A stretch of 64,000 nt of DNA, from contig NZ_CBDCGN010000002.1 in NCBI RefSeq assembly GCF_965216805.1, forward strand, positions 682,001 through 746,000. Reading direction: 5' to 3'. Position 1 is the first letter of the stretch. The number at the start of each line of letters is the position of its first letter. The translations under genes and the position numbers were made by a program. Below, one piece after another: positions 8,681-17,294 of the stretch. A model generated the notes under the pieces. That model was not told where the DNA came from. It ran no database searches and worked only from the letters and a program-made list of their open reading frames with translations. This DNA comes from Panacagrimonas sp965216805 (GTDB taxonomy: Bacteria; Pseudomonadota; Gammaproteobacteria; Nevskiales; Nevskiaceae).

Positions 8681-10006
8681 ATGGAAACCAATATCCAAAC
8701 CCCCGGAGACGCTGCCGGCGGTCTGCTGCGCGAACTTCACGTCAAAGTGCCGGCGGATCGGGTGGCGCAGGCGATCGACGAGCGCCTGCGCTCGATGGCG
8801 CATCGCGCCAAGATTCCGGGCTTCAGGCCGGGCAAGGCGCCGTTCAAAGTCATTCAGCAGCAATATGGACCCGGCGCTCGCGTGGACGCGGTCAGCGAGC
8901 TGGTGCAGCGCACGTTCCCCGAGGCGGTGATGAAGACCGGCGCACGCCCCGCCGGCCAGCCCAACATCAGCATCATCGCCGAGCAACCCGGTCAGGACCT
9001 GGAGTACACCGCCACCTTCGAGGTTTATCCCGAGGTGCAGTTGAGCGGTCTGGACACTTTGGAAATCGAGCAGCCGGTGGTCGAGGTGACCGAGGCCGAC
9101 GTGGACCGACTGATCGAGAATCTGCGCAAGGGTCGTCGCAGTCTGGCCCCTGCCGGACGCGCCGCGGCGCCAGGCGACGTTGTCAAGGTCGACTTCGACG
9201 GCAGGCTGGACGGCGAGACCTTCGCTGGCGGTCAGGGCAAGGACGTGGAAATCGAACTGGGCACCGGGCAGTTCCTACCGGACCTGGAGAGCGGCATCGC
9301 GGGTCATGCGGTCGACGAAACCTTCGAAGTGCCGGTCAGTTTTCCGGAGGACTATCGCGCCGAGGCGCTGCGCGGAAAAGTCGCGCAGTTCAGCGTGACG
9401 GTCAAAGAGGTTCAGGCCGTGACCCTGCCGGAGTTGGACGATGCCGAATTCCTCAAGGCGCACAGTGTGGAGTCGCCCGACGCCCTGCGTGCCAAGGCGC
9501 GCGAAGCGCTGGAGAACGAGCGCGGCAAGGCCATCCAACGTCGTCAGAAAGCCCAGGTAATGGAGCAGCTGGCAACCCGGAACCCGCTCGAAGTGCCCAA
9601 GGCGCTGGTCGAATCCGAGATCCCGCAGTTGCGCCAGCAGGCGGCGGGTCGCATGAACATGCAGAACGTGCCGCCCGAAAAGCTGGCCGAGATGCTTCCT
9701 GCGCAGCTGTTCCAGGGCGCGGCGGCGCGCAAGGTGCAGCTTGGCCTGCTGCTGGGCGAGGTCGTCAAGCTCAAGCAGATCAAGCTCGACGACGCCCGCG
9801 TGGAGGCGGCCCTGGATTCGCTGGCCGCCGACTTCGAGCAGCCCGACCAGGTCAAGGCGTACTACTTGACCAAGCCGGAGATGATGACTGGCCTGCGTGC
9901 CATGGTGCTGGAAGACCAGGTGGTGGACGCTCTTCTGTCCGAAGCCCGCCGCACCGAGACCCCCATGAGCCTGGAACAGCTCTTGAATCCGAAGCCGGCG
10001 GCCTGA
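8681..10006 (+). CDS. tig: Trigger factor (ribosome-associated chaperone/PPIase)
   Basis: The 441-residue trigger factor binds the ribosome exit tunnel and shields nascent chains. The N-terminal domain carries the ribosome-docking signature GFRPGKAP (47-54). An FKBP-like PPIase domain follows at about 155-245 (DVVKVDFDGRLDG, then GFL-type LPDLESGIAG). The rest is the helical chaperone domain. Length is near the usual 430-450. It heads the conserved tig-clpP-clpX-lon block, coupling folding to degradation, and lies 46 bases before clpP. Confidence 0.98.
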   Translation: METNIQTPGDAAGGLLRELHVKVPADRVAQAIDERLRSMAHRAKIPGFRPGKAPFKVIQQQYGPGARVDAVSELVQRTFPEAVMKTGARPAGQPNISIIAEQPGQDLEYTATFEVYPEVQLSGLDTLEIEQPVVEVTEADVDRLIENLRKGRRSLAPAGRAAAPGDVVKVDFDGRLDGETFAGGQGKDVEIELGTGQFLPDLESGIAGHAVDETFEVPVSFPEDYRAEALRGKVAQFSVTVKEVQAVTLPELDDAEFLKAHSVESPDALRAKAREALENERGKAIQRRQKAQVMEQLATRNPLEVPKALVESEIPQLRQQAAGRMNMQNVPPEKLAEMLPAQLFQGAAARKVQLGLLLGEVVKLKQIKLDDARVEAALDSLAADFEQPDQVKAYYLTKPEMMTGLRAMVLEDQVVDALLSEARRTETPMSLEQLLNPKPAA

Positions 10007-10052
10007 CGACCTTCTCCGTTGTCCCCGGATCCACTCTTCGAGAACCGCTTCC

Positions 10053-10679
10053 ATGACCGCCTTTCGCAGCCCAGCTTCCCAGCTCGTTCCCATGGTCGTC
10101 GAACAAACGGCGCGCGGCGAGCGAGCCTTCGACATCTATTCGCGCCTGCTCAAGGAGCGCGTGATCTTCATCGTTGGTCCGATCGAGGACCACATGGCCA
10201 ATCTGGTGGTGGCGCAGTTGCTGTTCCTGGAATCGGAGAACCCGGACAAGGACATTCATCTGTACATCAATTCGCCGGGTGGGGTCATCACCTCCGGCCT
10301 GTCGATTTACGACACCATGCGCTTCATCAAGCCCGACGTCGCCACCATGTGCATCGGCCAGGCCGCCAGCATGGGGGCTTTCCTGCTGTCGGCCGGCGCC
10401 AAGGGCAAGCGCTTCTCGCTGCCGCATTCGCGCGTGATGATTCACCAGCCCTCCGGTGGCGCCCAGGGGCAGGCGACCGACATCGAGATTCAGGCCCGCG
10501 AAATCCTGTTTCTGCGCGAACGACTGAACAAGCTGATGGCCGAGCATACCGGTCAGCCGCTGGAGAAGATCGAGCGCGACGTCGAGCGCGACTACTTTAT
10601 GAGCGCAGAGATGGCGAAGGACTATGGCTTGATCGATCAGATCATCGACAAGCGGGCCACCAGCCCGGTCGCGACCTGA
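10053..10679 (+). CDS. clpP: ATP-dependent Clp protease proteolytic subunit
   Basis: The 208-residue serine peptidase assembles into a tetradecameric chamber that degrades substrates fed by ClpX or ClpA. The catalytic triad is visible at S106 (GQAASMGAF), H131 (RVMIHQPSGG) and D180 (ERDYF), with spacing identical to E. coli ClpP. The N-terminal stretch of about 15 residues is probably removed by self-processing. It lies between tig and clpX, the normal arrangement. Confidence 0.98.
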   Translation: MTAFRSPASQLVPMVVEQTARGERAFDIYSRLLKERVIFIVGPIEDHMANLVVAQLLFLESENPDKDIHLYINSPGGVITSGLSIYDTMRFIKPDVATMCIGQAASMGAFLLSAGAKGKRFSLPHSRVMIHQPSGGAQGQATDIEIQAREILFLRERLNKLMAEHTGQPLEKIERDVERDYFMSAEMAKDYGLIDQIIDKRATSPVAT

Positions 10680-10697
10680 TTGCAGTGGTGGCTGATT

Positions 10698-10725
10698 TTG
10701 CGAATCTGCGAGCCGGTGATATACA
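10698..10725 (+). promoter_or_regulatory. Putative sigma-70 promoter for clpX
   Basis: TTGCGA (10698-10703) and TATACA (10720-10725) are 16 bases apart in the clpP-clpX gap and could give clpX its own transcript besides read-through from clpP. This is a pattern match only. Confidence 0.35.
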
Positions 10726-10767
10726 AGCTCGAACGAGGTGCAACAAATTGGGCGGAGGACCCACTCG

Positions 10768-12042
10768 ATGAGCGCTGATCCGCGCAGCGGTTCCCAGAAC
10801 GGGCGAGTGCTGTATTGCTCGTTCTGCGGCAAGTCAGAACACGAGGTGCGCAAGCTCATCGCCGGACCTTCGGTGTACATCTGCGACGAATGCGTCGATT
10901 TGTGCAACGACATCATCCGTGAGGAAGTCCACGCCAAGCCGCAGACCAAGGGACTGCCCAAGCCGCAGGAAATTCGCGCGGTTCTGGACGAGTACGTCAT
11001 CGGTCAGGATCAGGCCAAAAAGGTGCTGTCGGTCGCGGTCTACAACCATTACAAGCGCCTGTCGGTCAAGGGTGCACAGGACGGTGTGGAGCTGTCCAAG
11101 TCCAACATCCTGCTGATCGGCCCCACTGGTTCGGGCAAGACCCTCCTGGCCGAAACCCTGGCGCGCCTACTGGACGTGCCGTTCGCGATCGCCGATGCGA
11201 CCACCCTGACCGAAGCCGGGTATGTTGGCGAGGACGTGGAGAACATCATCCAGCGGCTGCTGCAGAAGTGCGAGTACGACATCGAAAAGGCGCAACGCGG
11301 CATCGTCTATATCGACGAGATCGACAAGATCGCGCGCAAGTCGGAGAACCCGTCCATCACCCGCGATGTGTCTGGCGAAGGCGTGCAGCAAGCGCTGCTC
11401 AAGCTGATCGAAGGCACCATGGCGCAGGTACCGCCGCAGGGCGGGCGCAAGCATCCGCAGCAGGAGTTTCTTCAGGTCAACACCGCCGGCATCCTGTTCA
11501 TCTGCGGTGGCGCATTCGCGGGTCTCGACCGCGTTATCCAGAATCGCACCGAGAAAGCCGGTATCGGCTTTTCGGCGGACGTCAAGTCGCCCACCGACTC
11601 GCAGCAGATCAACAAACTGCTGTCGCGCATCGAGCCGGATGATCTGGTGCGCTTTGGGCTGATCCCGGAATTCGTCGGCCGCCTGCCGGTGGCCGCGGTG
11701 CTGGAGGAACTGGACGAAGCGGCGCTGATGCAGATTCTGCGCGAGCCGAAAAATGCCTTGGTCAAACAGTACGCCAAGCTTTTCCAGATGGAAGGCGTGC
11801 AGCTCGAGTTTCGCGAGGATGCGCTGCACGCAGTGGCGCGCAAGGCCAAGGACCGCAAGACCGGGGCGCGTGGTCTGCGAACCATTCTCGAGAATATTCT
11901 GCTCGACGTGATGTACGACCTGCCTTCCATGCAGAACGTCAGCAAGGTGGTGATCGATGAAGCTGTGGTGCTGGGGGAGTCGAAGCCGTTTATCGTGTAC
12001 GAGAACGTGGAGAACCGGCGCGAGGCCAAGAATTCGGCCTGA
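10768..12042 (+). CDS. clpX: ATP-dependent Clp protease ATP-binding subunit ClpX
   Basis: The 424-residue AAA+ unfoldase delivers tagged proteins to ClpP. The N-terminal zinc-binding domain has C17, C20, C39 and C42. Walker A is GPTGSGKT (118-125) and Walker B is VYIDEID. The pore loop GYVGED and the RKSE region are present. The start is ATG 10768, chosen because GGAGGA lies eight bases upstream; an upstream in-frame start at 10738 lacks this. A strong terminator follows, separating it from lon. Confidence 0.98.
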   Translation: MSADPRSGSQNGRVLYCSFCGKSEHEVRKLIAGPSVYICDECVDLCNDIIREEVHAKPQTKGLPKPQEIRAVLDEYVIGQDQAKKVLSVAVYNHYKRLSVKGAQDGVELSKSNILLIGPTGSGKTLLAETLARLLDVPFAIADATTLTEAGYVGEDVENIIQRLLQKCEYDIEKAQRGIVYIDEIDKIARKSENPSITRDVSGEGVQQALLKLIEGTMAQVPPQGGRKHPQQEFLQVNTAGILFICGGAFAGLDRVIQNRTEKAGIGFSADVKSPTDSQQINKLLSRIEPDDLVRFGLIPEFVGRLPVAAVLEELDEAALMQILREPKNALVKQYAKLFQMEGVQLEFREDALHAVARKAKDRKTGARGLRTILENILLDVMYDLPSMQNVSKVVIDEAVVLGESKPFIVYENVENRREAKNSA

Positions 12043-12064
12043 CCGCCTATTGCGCTCAGCAGCG

Positions 12065-12091
12065 AAGGCCCCGCTCTGCGGGGCCTTTTTT
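12065..12091 (+). terminator. Rho-independent terminator after clpX
   Basis: AAGGCCCCG (12065-12073) pairs with CGGGGCCTT (12079-12087) across a 5-base loop and continues into a T-run. It sits 23 bases after the clpX stop. Confidence 0.88.
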
Positions 12092-12103
12092 GTTGCCTCT
12101 TGG

Positions 12104-12130
12104 TTGAATCCCGGGCAAAGAGCCGCATCT
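12104..12130 (+). promoter_or_regulatory. Putative heat-shock (sigma-32) promoter for lon
   Basis: TTGAAT (12104-12109) and CCGCATCT (12123-12130) are separated by 13 bases. This resembles the sigma-32 pattern CTTGAAA-N12/15-CCCCATNT, and lon is a classical heat-shock gene. The site lies 46 bases before the lon start. A weaker GATAAT at 12133 has no properly spaced -35. Confidence 0.45.
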
Positions 12131-12175
12131 GCGATAATCAGGACTCGCGCCTAGCGAACCGGACAGGAAAATACC

Positions 12176-14566
12176 GTGGCCACTGCTCCAGAGAAGATGA
12201 CTCCCATTCTGCCGCTGCGCGACGTGGTGGTTTACCCGCACATGGCGATTCCGCTCTTTGTCGGTCGGGAAAAATCCATCAAGGCACTGGCCGCCAGCAT
12301 GCAGGACGACAAGCGCATCCTGCTGGTAGCGCAGCGCACCGCGGACACCGATGATCCGGGCTCCGGCGATCTGTATGCGGTGGGCACGTTGGCCAGCATC
12401 CTGCAGATGCTCAAGTTGCCCGACGGCACGGTAAAGGTCCTGGTGGAAGGCCAGCAGCGCGCCGCAGTGATGCGGGTGGACATGGCGGGTCCTTATGGCG
12501 TGGCGGAAGCCACCGCGCTGCCTGCAGACGAAGCCGGCGAGGGCAAGGAGATCGAGGCATTGACGCGCTCGACCCTGTCGTTGTTCGAGCAGTACGTGAA
12601 GCTCAACAAGAAGGTGCCGGCCGAACTGCTGCCCTCGCTGGCAAGCATGGACAACCCCGGACGTCTGGCCGATTCCATCGCTGCACACTTGAATCTGAAA
12701 CTGGAAGACAAGCAGCAGGTGTTGGAAATTGCCGATCCCAAGGCACGCCTGGAGCATGTCTACGCGCAACTGGAAAGCGAGATCGACGTGCTGCAGATCG
12801 AGAAGAAGATCCGCGGTCGCGTCAAACAGCAGATGGAGAAGAACCAGCGCGAGTACTACCTCAACGAGCAGATGAAGGCGATCCAGAAGGAGCTCGGCGA
12901 AGGCGAGGAAGCACCCAACGAACAGGAAGAGTACGCCCGCAAGATCGTCAAGAGCGGCATGCCCAAGGAGGCCAAGGGCAAGGCACAGTCCGAGCTCAAC
13001 AAGCTCAAGATGATGCCGCCGATGTCGGCCGAGGCCACGGTAGTGCGCAACTACCTCGACTGGCTCACCAATGTGCCGTGGAAGAAGGCGACCAAGGCGC
13101 ACATCGATCTGGCTGCGGCGCAGAAGAAGCTGGACGAGGACCACTACGGGCTGGAGAAGATCAAGGAGCGCATCCTTGAGTATCTTGCGGTGCAGTCGCG
13201 AGTGAAGAAGCTCAAGGGGCCGATCCTGTGTCTGGTTGGCCCGCCGGGCGTCGGCAAGACTTCGCTAGGCCGCTCCATCGCCGAGGCGGTGAACCGCAAG
13301 TTCGTGCGCATGTCGCTGGGTGGCGTGCGCGATGAAGCCGAAATTCGCGGGCACCGGCGCACCTACATCGGCGCCATGCCAGGCAAGATCGTGCAGAACA
13401 TGAGCAAGGTTGGCGTGCGCAATCCGCTGTTTCTGCTCGACGAGATCGACAAGATGTCGATGGATTTTCGTGGCGACCCGTCGTCGGCCCTGCTGGAAGT
13501 GCTGGATCCGGAACAGAACGTCAGCTTCAACGATCACTATCTGGACGTGGACTTCGATCTGTCCGACGTCATGTTCGTGGCGACGGCCAATACACTCAAT
13601 ATTCCGGGCCCCCTGCTGGATCGCATGGAAGTGATCCGTCTGCCGGGCTACACCGAGCCGGAGAAAATGGCCATCGCCAGTCAGTACCTGGTGCCCAAGC
13701 AACTCAAGAACAACGGGGTCAGACCCAGCGAACTGGAAATCAAGCCTGGTGCCCTGCAGGGGATCGTGCGGCACTACACCCGCGAGGCCGGCGTGCGCAA
13801 CCTGGAGCGGGAGATCAGCAAGATCGCGCGCAAGGTGGTCAAGGAAATCCTGCTGCAGCCCGAGCGCAAATCGGTCACGGTGGATCAGGAGAACCTGGAC
13901 CAGTATCTCGGCGTGCAGAAATTCCGCTTTGGTCGTGCCGAAGAAAAAAATCAGGTGGGGCAGGTCACCGGTCTGGCCTGGACTGAAGTGGGCGGCGAGC
14001 TGTTGTCGATCGAAACGGCGCTGGCGCCGGGCAAGGGCAAGCTCACCCAGACCGGTTCGCTCGGTAATGTCATGCAGGAGTCCATCCAGGCTGCGCTTAC
14101 GGTCGTGCGCGCACGCGCCGCCACGCTGGGGATCGATCCGGAGTTTTATGCCACCAACGATCTGCACGTTCACGTTCCCGAAGGTGCCACGCCCAAGGAC
14201 GGACCTTCGGCAGGCATCGCCATGGGAACCGCGCTGGTATCGGCGTTGACCGGCATCCCGGTACGTGCGGACGTGGCGATGACAGGCGAGATCACCTTGC
14301 GCGGGGAGGTGCTTCCCATCGGCGGGCTGAAGGAAAAGCTGCTTGCAGCCAGTCGCGGGGGTATCAAGACGGTGTTGATCCCTCAAGAAAACGTGAAAGA
14401 TCTTGCGGACATCCCGCAGAACGTTAAAGACGAGCTGAAGATCGAACCTGTGCGCTGGATCGAGGACGTGCTGCGTCATGCGCTTGAACGTCTGCCCGAG
14501 CCGAGGCCGGCGGATCGGCCGGCGCCAGTGGGCACATCTGCCACCGAGGCGACGCGGCCGCACTGA
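12176..14566 (+). CDS. lon: ATP-dependent protease Lon
   Basis: The 796-residue protease degrades misfolded and short-lived regulatory proteins. Order of parts: N-terminal substrate-binding domain (about 10-200), coiled-coil linker, AAA+ module with Walker A GPPGVGKT (355-362) and FLLDEIDKM, then the proteolytic domain with Ser678 (PKDGPSAGI) and Lys721 (GGLKEKL), the catalytic dyad. The start is GTG 12176 with AGGAA upstream. It has its own putative heat-shock promoter, a terminator on both sides and hupB downstream. Confidence 0.98.
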   Translation: MATAPEKMTPILPLRDVVVYPHMAIPLFVGREKSIKALAASMQDDKRILLVAQRTADTDDPGSGDLYAVGTLASILQMLKLPDGTVKVLVEGQQRAAVMRVDMAGPYGVAEATALPADEAGEGKEIEALTRSTLSLFEQYVKLNKKVPAELLPSLASMDNPGRLADSIAAHLNLKLEDKQQVLEIADPKARLEHVYAQLESEIDVLQIEKKIRGRVKQQMEKNQREYYLNEQMKAIQKELGEGEEAPNEQEEYARKIVKSGMPKEAKGKAQSELNKLKMMPPMSAEATVVRNYLDWLTNVPWKKATKAHIDLAAAQKKLDEDHYGLEKIKERILEYLAVQSRVKKLKGPILCLVGPPGVGKTSLGRSIAEAVNRKFVRMSLGGVRDEAEIRGHRRTYIGAMPGKIVQNMSKVGVRNPLFLLDEIDKMSMDFRGDPSSALLEVLDPEQNVSFNDHYLDVDFDLSDVMFVATANTLNIPGPLLDRMEVIRLPGYTEPEKMAIASQYLVPKQLKNNGVRPSELEIKPGALQGIVRHYTREAGVRNLEREISKIARKVVKEILLQPERKSVTVDQENLDQYLGVQKFRFGRAEEKNQVGQVTGLAWTEVGGELLSIETALAPGKGKLTQTGSLGNVMQESIQAALTVVRARAATLGIDPEFYATNDLHVHVPEGATPKDGPSAGIAMGTALVSALTGIPVRADVAMTGEITLRGEVLPIGGLKEKLLAASRGGIKTVLIPQENVKDLADIPQNVKDELKIEPVRWIEDVLRHALERLPEPRPADRPAPVGTSATEATRPH

Positions 14567-14587
14567 AGTCTGTCCGGCGGCCTGCAC

Positions 14588-14613
14588 AAAGCCTGTAGTG
14601 TTCAGGCTTTGAG
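14588..14613 (+). terminator. Possible terminator after lon
   Basis: AAAGCCTG (14588-14595) pairs with CAGGCTTT (14603-14610) across a 7-base loop, 22 bases after the lon stop. The U-tract is short (TTT), so termination may be weak. Confidence 0.5.
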
Positions 14614-14639
14614 GGCTGCTGCACAGGCTGCGAATTCGT

Positions 14640-14669
14640 TTGACGCTGTCGAGAGACGCTTGATATAAA
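14640..14669 (+). promoter_or_regulatory. Putative sigma-70 promoter for hupB
   Basis: TTGACG (14640-14645) and TATAAA (14664-14669) with an 18-base spacer. It is close to consensus and lies 150 bases before the hupB start, leaving a leader of about 140 bases. Confidence 0.6.
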
Positions 14670-14818
14670 GCCCGCGTTTGCAGGCTATTTGGCAAGCTGC
14701 CTGATTACTACCTGTAACCGAATCGCACTGTTTCCGCCACGTGCTGGGGAAGGCCGATTCGAGTTCTCCAGGGCCGTTTCATTTCCACGCTGCTTCACAA
14801 TCGAGGGGATTCCTTTAC

Positions 14819-15091
14819 ATGAACAAATCTGAACTGATCGATGCGATCGCCGGTAAGGCTGACATTTCCAAGGCCGATGCCGGACGGGCGCTTGATGCCA
14901 TGGTCGAGGTGATCGGCAAGGCGCTCAAGAAGAAGGACAAGGTGGCGTTGGTCGGCTTCGGTACTTTCATGGTTCGCGAACGTGCAGCACGCAAGGGCCG
15001 CAATCCCAAAACCGGCGCCGAGCTGAAAATCAAGGCGAGCAAAACGCCTGCGTTCAAGGCTGGCAAAGCACTCAAGGACGCGATAAAGTAG
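14819..15091 (+). CDS. hupB: DNA-binding protein HU-beta
   Basis: The 90-residue nucleoid protein bends DNA and contributes to chromosome compaction. It begins MNKSELIDAIA and carries the HU signature GFGTFMVRERAARKGRNPKTG, with the DNA-gripping arm around residues 52-75. Length is exactly that of the family. The start is ATG 14819 with GAGGGG upstream; the frame is open earlier but without family similarity. It sits between lon and ppiD as in E. coli and relatives, here with two tRNAs inserted before ppiD. Confidence 0.98.
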   Translation: MNKSELIDAIAGKADISKADAGRALDAMVEVIGKALKKKDKVALVGFGTFMVRERAARKGRNPKTGAELKIKASKTPAFKAGKALKDAIK

Positions 15092-15134
15092 CGGACTCTG
15101 CAGGGCGCTGGGTATCGATCCCAAGCTTCGCAAA

Positions 15135-15210
15135 GGGTGCTTAGCTCAGTTGGTAGAGCGTCGCCCTTACAAGGCGAATGTCGGCGGTTCGAACCCGTCA
15201 GCACCCACCA
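15135..15210 (+). tRNA. tRNA-Val (UAC)
   Basis: A 76-base cloverleaf with acceptor GGGTGCT/AGCACCC, anticodon loop CTTACAA (anticodon TAC), T-loop GTTCGAACC and an encoded CCA. It lies 43 bases after hupB and nine bases before tRNA-Asp. Confidence 0.97.
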
Positions 15211-15219
15211 GAAACAAGT

Positions 15220-15296
15220 GGAGCGGTAGTTCAGTTGGTTAGAATATCGGCCTGTCACGCCGAGGGTCGCGGGTTCGAGTCCCGTCCGCTCCGCCA
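15220..15296 (+). tRNA. tRNA-Asp (GUC)
   Basis: A 77-base cloverleaf with acceptor GGAGCGG/CCGCTCC, anticodon loop CTGTCAC (anticodon GTC), T-loop GTTCGAGTC and an encoded CCA. It is probably co-transcribed with tRNA-Val. Confidence 0.97.
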
Positions 15297-15367
15297 CTAT
15301 CAGCGATAGACGTCTGGGGCACCGCAAGGTGCCTCAGTCGTTTCCAGCGATCGGAATACGCAAAGCC

Positions 15368-17290
15368 ATGCTTCAGTCCATCCGCGATCGCCTGACCGGA
15401 CCCATTGTCTGGTTTGTCGTCGGCCTTATCGCCATCCCGTTCGCATTCTGGGGCATCGACAGCTTCAACACCGGTGGCGGCGATCCGGTGCTGGTCGAAG
15501 TCGGCGACCAGGACATTACGCAGAACCAGTTTCGCCAAGCCTACGAGCAGCGCTACCAGCAATACCGATCGTTGCTCGGTGAAAACTTCCGCGCCGATCT
15601 TTTCGACGAAAACCAGTTTCGTCAGCTGACGCTTGACGACATGGTCCAGGAGTCTGCCCTGCGGCAGTTTGCGCGGGATTCCGGCTACCGGGCCACCGAC
15701 GCGACCTTGCGCGACTACCTGGTAACCATTCCGGCGTTCCAGAAGGACGGCAAATTTTCCGCCGACGCCTATCGCGAACTTCTGGCGCGACAGAATCTTC
15801 CGGTGGACCGGTACGAGTCGCAATTGCGCGAATCGCTGGTGATCGACCAGTTGCGCGGCGCTGTGCAGGACACCAGCTTTGCAACTCCCGAAGATGCCTG
15901 GAACGCATTCCGCCTGCAGAAACAGACCCGCGATGTGGCCGTGGTCACCGTGCCGGCGAGTCGTTACGCCGACGATGTCGAGATCACCGACGCGGAGATG
16001 GCGGATTACTTCGAAGCCAATCGCGATCGGTTTCGCGCACCGGAGCGGGTCCGCCTTGCCTACGTAGAACTGGATCGCAACGATCTGCCGGAGGCCGAAG
16101 CGCCGGAGCAGGAGTTGCTGCAGGCGATCTACGATGCTGAGAAAGATGCGCGCTTTTCTTCATCCGAAGAACGCAAGGCGCGTCACATTCTGATCGGCTT
16201 CGACGCCGACAAGGATCGCGCGCGCGCGCAGGCCGAAAGTGCGTTGCAGAAGCTGCGCGACGGCGTGGCATTCGAGCAACTCGCGATCGAGCTTTCCGAC
16301 GACCCGGGCTCCAAGGACAAAGGTGGCGACCTTGGCTGGATCCGTAAGGGCATGATGGTGCCGGCGTTCGAGCAGGCGTTGTTTGCCGCCACCGCGGGCG
16401 AACTCGTGGGCCCGGTGGAAACCGAATTCGGCTGGCACGTGATCCGGGTCGACGAGGTGCGGGCGGCGGACGTTCGCGCGTTCGACGATCCGGAGGTTCA
16501 GGCCGAACTGCTGGAGGTGTACCAGAATCGCGAACGCGAGGAGCGCTTCCAGGAGTTGTCCGAAAAGTTGGAACAGATGGCGTTCGAGAACACCACGCTT
16601 GAACCGGTAGCCGAAGCCATCGACGCCGAAATCCAGACCACCGACTGGTTCACCCGTGCCGGCGGCGCCGGAATCGCGGCCTCGCGCGACGTGTTGGCCG
16701 CAGCGTTCTCGCCGGAAGTTCTGGATGCCGGCGAGAACAGCCGGCCGATCGCCAACGGGCCGGACGCTCTGGTGGTGGTGCGCAAGGACGCATACGAGCC
16801 GGCGCGTCAGCAGGAACTGGCCGACGTACGCGACCAAGTTCGGGCCGCACTGGTGGAGCGTGCGGCCGCGCAAAAAGCGCGTGAGGTCGCCGATGCGGCG
16901 GCCGCCGATCTGCGTGCAGGCAAGTCCGCGGCAGAAGTGGCCGAGGCGCTGGACCTGAAGATCGATTTCGAAGGTCTGGCCGCGCGCGGTCAGGCGCAGC
17001 TCGATGGAGTTGTCGCGGACCATGTGTTCGCCCTGCCGCATCCCGAGTCCGCGGCGCGCGTGGAAACCGTGACCGATTCGCGTGGCGATCCGGTCGTGGT
17101 GGTCCTCAAGTCGGTCAATGAGCTGCCACGCGACACTGTCGAACCCGAGCTACTCGCGCAACAGCGCGTGCAGATCGGCGAGAGCATGGCGGGTGCCGAA
17201 TTCGCTGCCTATCGCAAGGCGGTCGAGGAAGTGGTGTCGGTCAAGGTGCGTCGGACGCCCGACAGTGCCGCCGAGGCCGTGGAGCCCTAG
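15368..17290 (+). CDS. ppiD: Periplasmic folding chaperone PpiD (SurA N-type/parvulin)
   Basis: The 640-residue protein is anchored in the inner membrane by one N-terminal segment (about residues 11-30, GPIVWFVVGLIAIPFAFWGI) with a large periplasmic part. A SurA_N-like chaperone region comes first. A parvulin domain follows, with KARHILIGFD, SDDPGSKDKGGDLGWI and GWHVIRVDEV as its signature blocks. It helps fold proteins leaving the Sec translocon. ATG 15368 is chosen because the E. coli-like start MLQSIRD fits there. The stop is four bases before the symporter gene. Confidence 0.95.
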   Translation: MLQSIRDRLTGPIVWFVVGLIAIPFAFWGIDSFNTGGGDPVLVEVGDQDITQNQFRQAYEQRYQQYRSLLGENFRADLFDENQFRQLTLDDMVQESALRQFARDSGYRATDATLRDYLVTIPAFQKDGKFSADAYRELLARQNLPVDRYESQLRESLVIDQLRGAVQDTSFATPEDAWNAFRLQKQTRDVAVVTVPASRYADDVEITDAEMADYFEANRDRFRAPERVRLAYVELDRNDLPEAEAPEQELLQAIYDAEKDARFSSSEERKARHILIGFDADKDRARAQAESALQKLRDGVAFEQLAIELSDDPGSKDKGGDLGWIRKGMMVPAFEQALFAATAGELVGPVETEFGWHVIRVDEVRAADVRAFDDPEVQAELLEVYQNREREERFQELSEKLEQMAFENTTLEPVAEAIDAEIQTTDWFTRAGGAGIAASRDVLAAAFSPEVLDAGENSRPIANGPDALVVVRKDAYEPARQQELADVRDQVRAALVERAAAQKAREVADAAAADLRAGKSAAEVAEALDLKIDFEGLAARGQAQLDGVVADHVFALPHPESAARVETVTDSRGDPVVVVLKSVNELPRDTVEPELLAQQRVQIGESMAGAEFAAYRKAVEEVVSVKVRRTPDSAAEAVEP

Positions 17291-17294
17291 CGTC

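Noticed and set aside
8530..10056. 508-codon plus-strand frame overlapping tig
   Set aside because: Arg/Gly-rich shadow of tig in another frame. Trigger factor signatures are in the frame starting at 8681.
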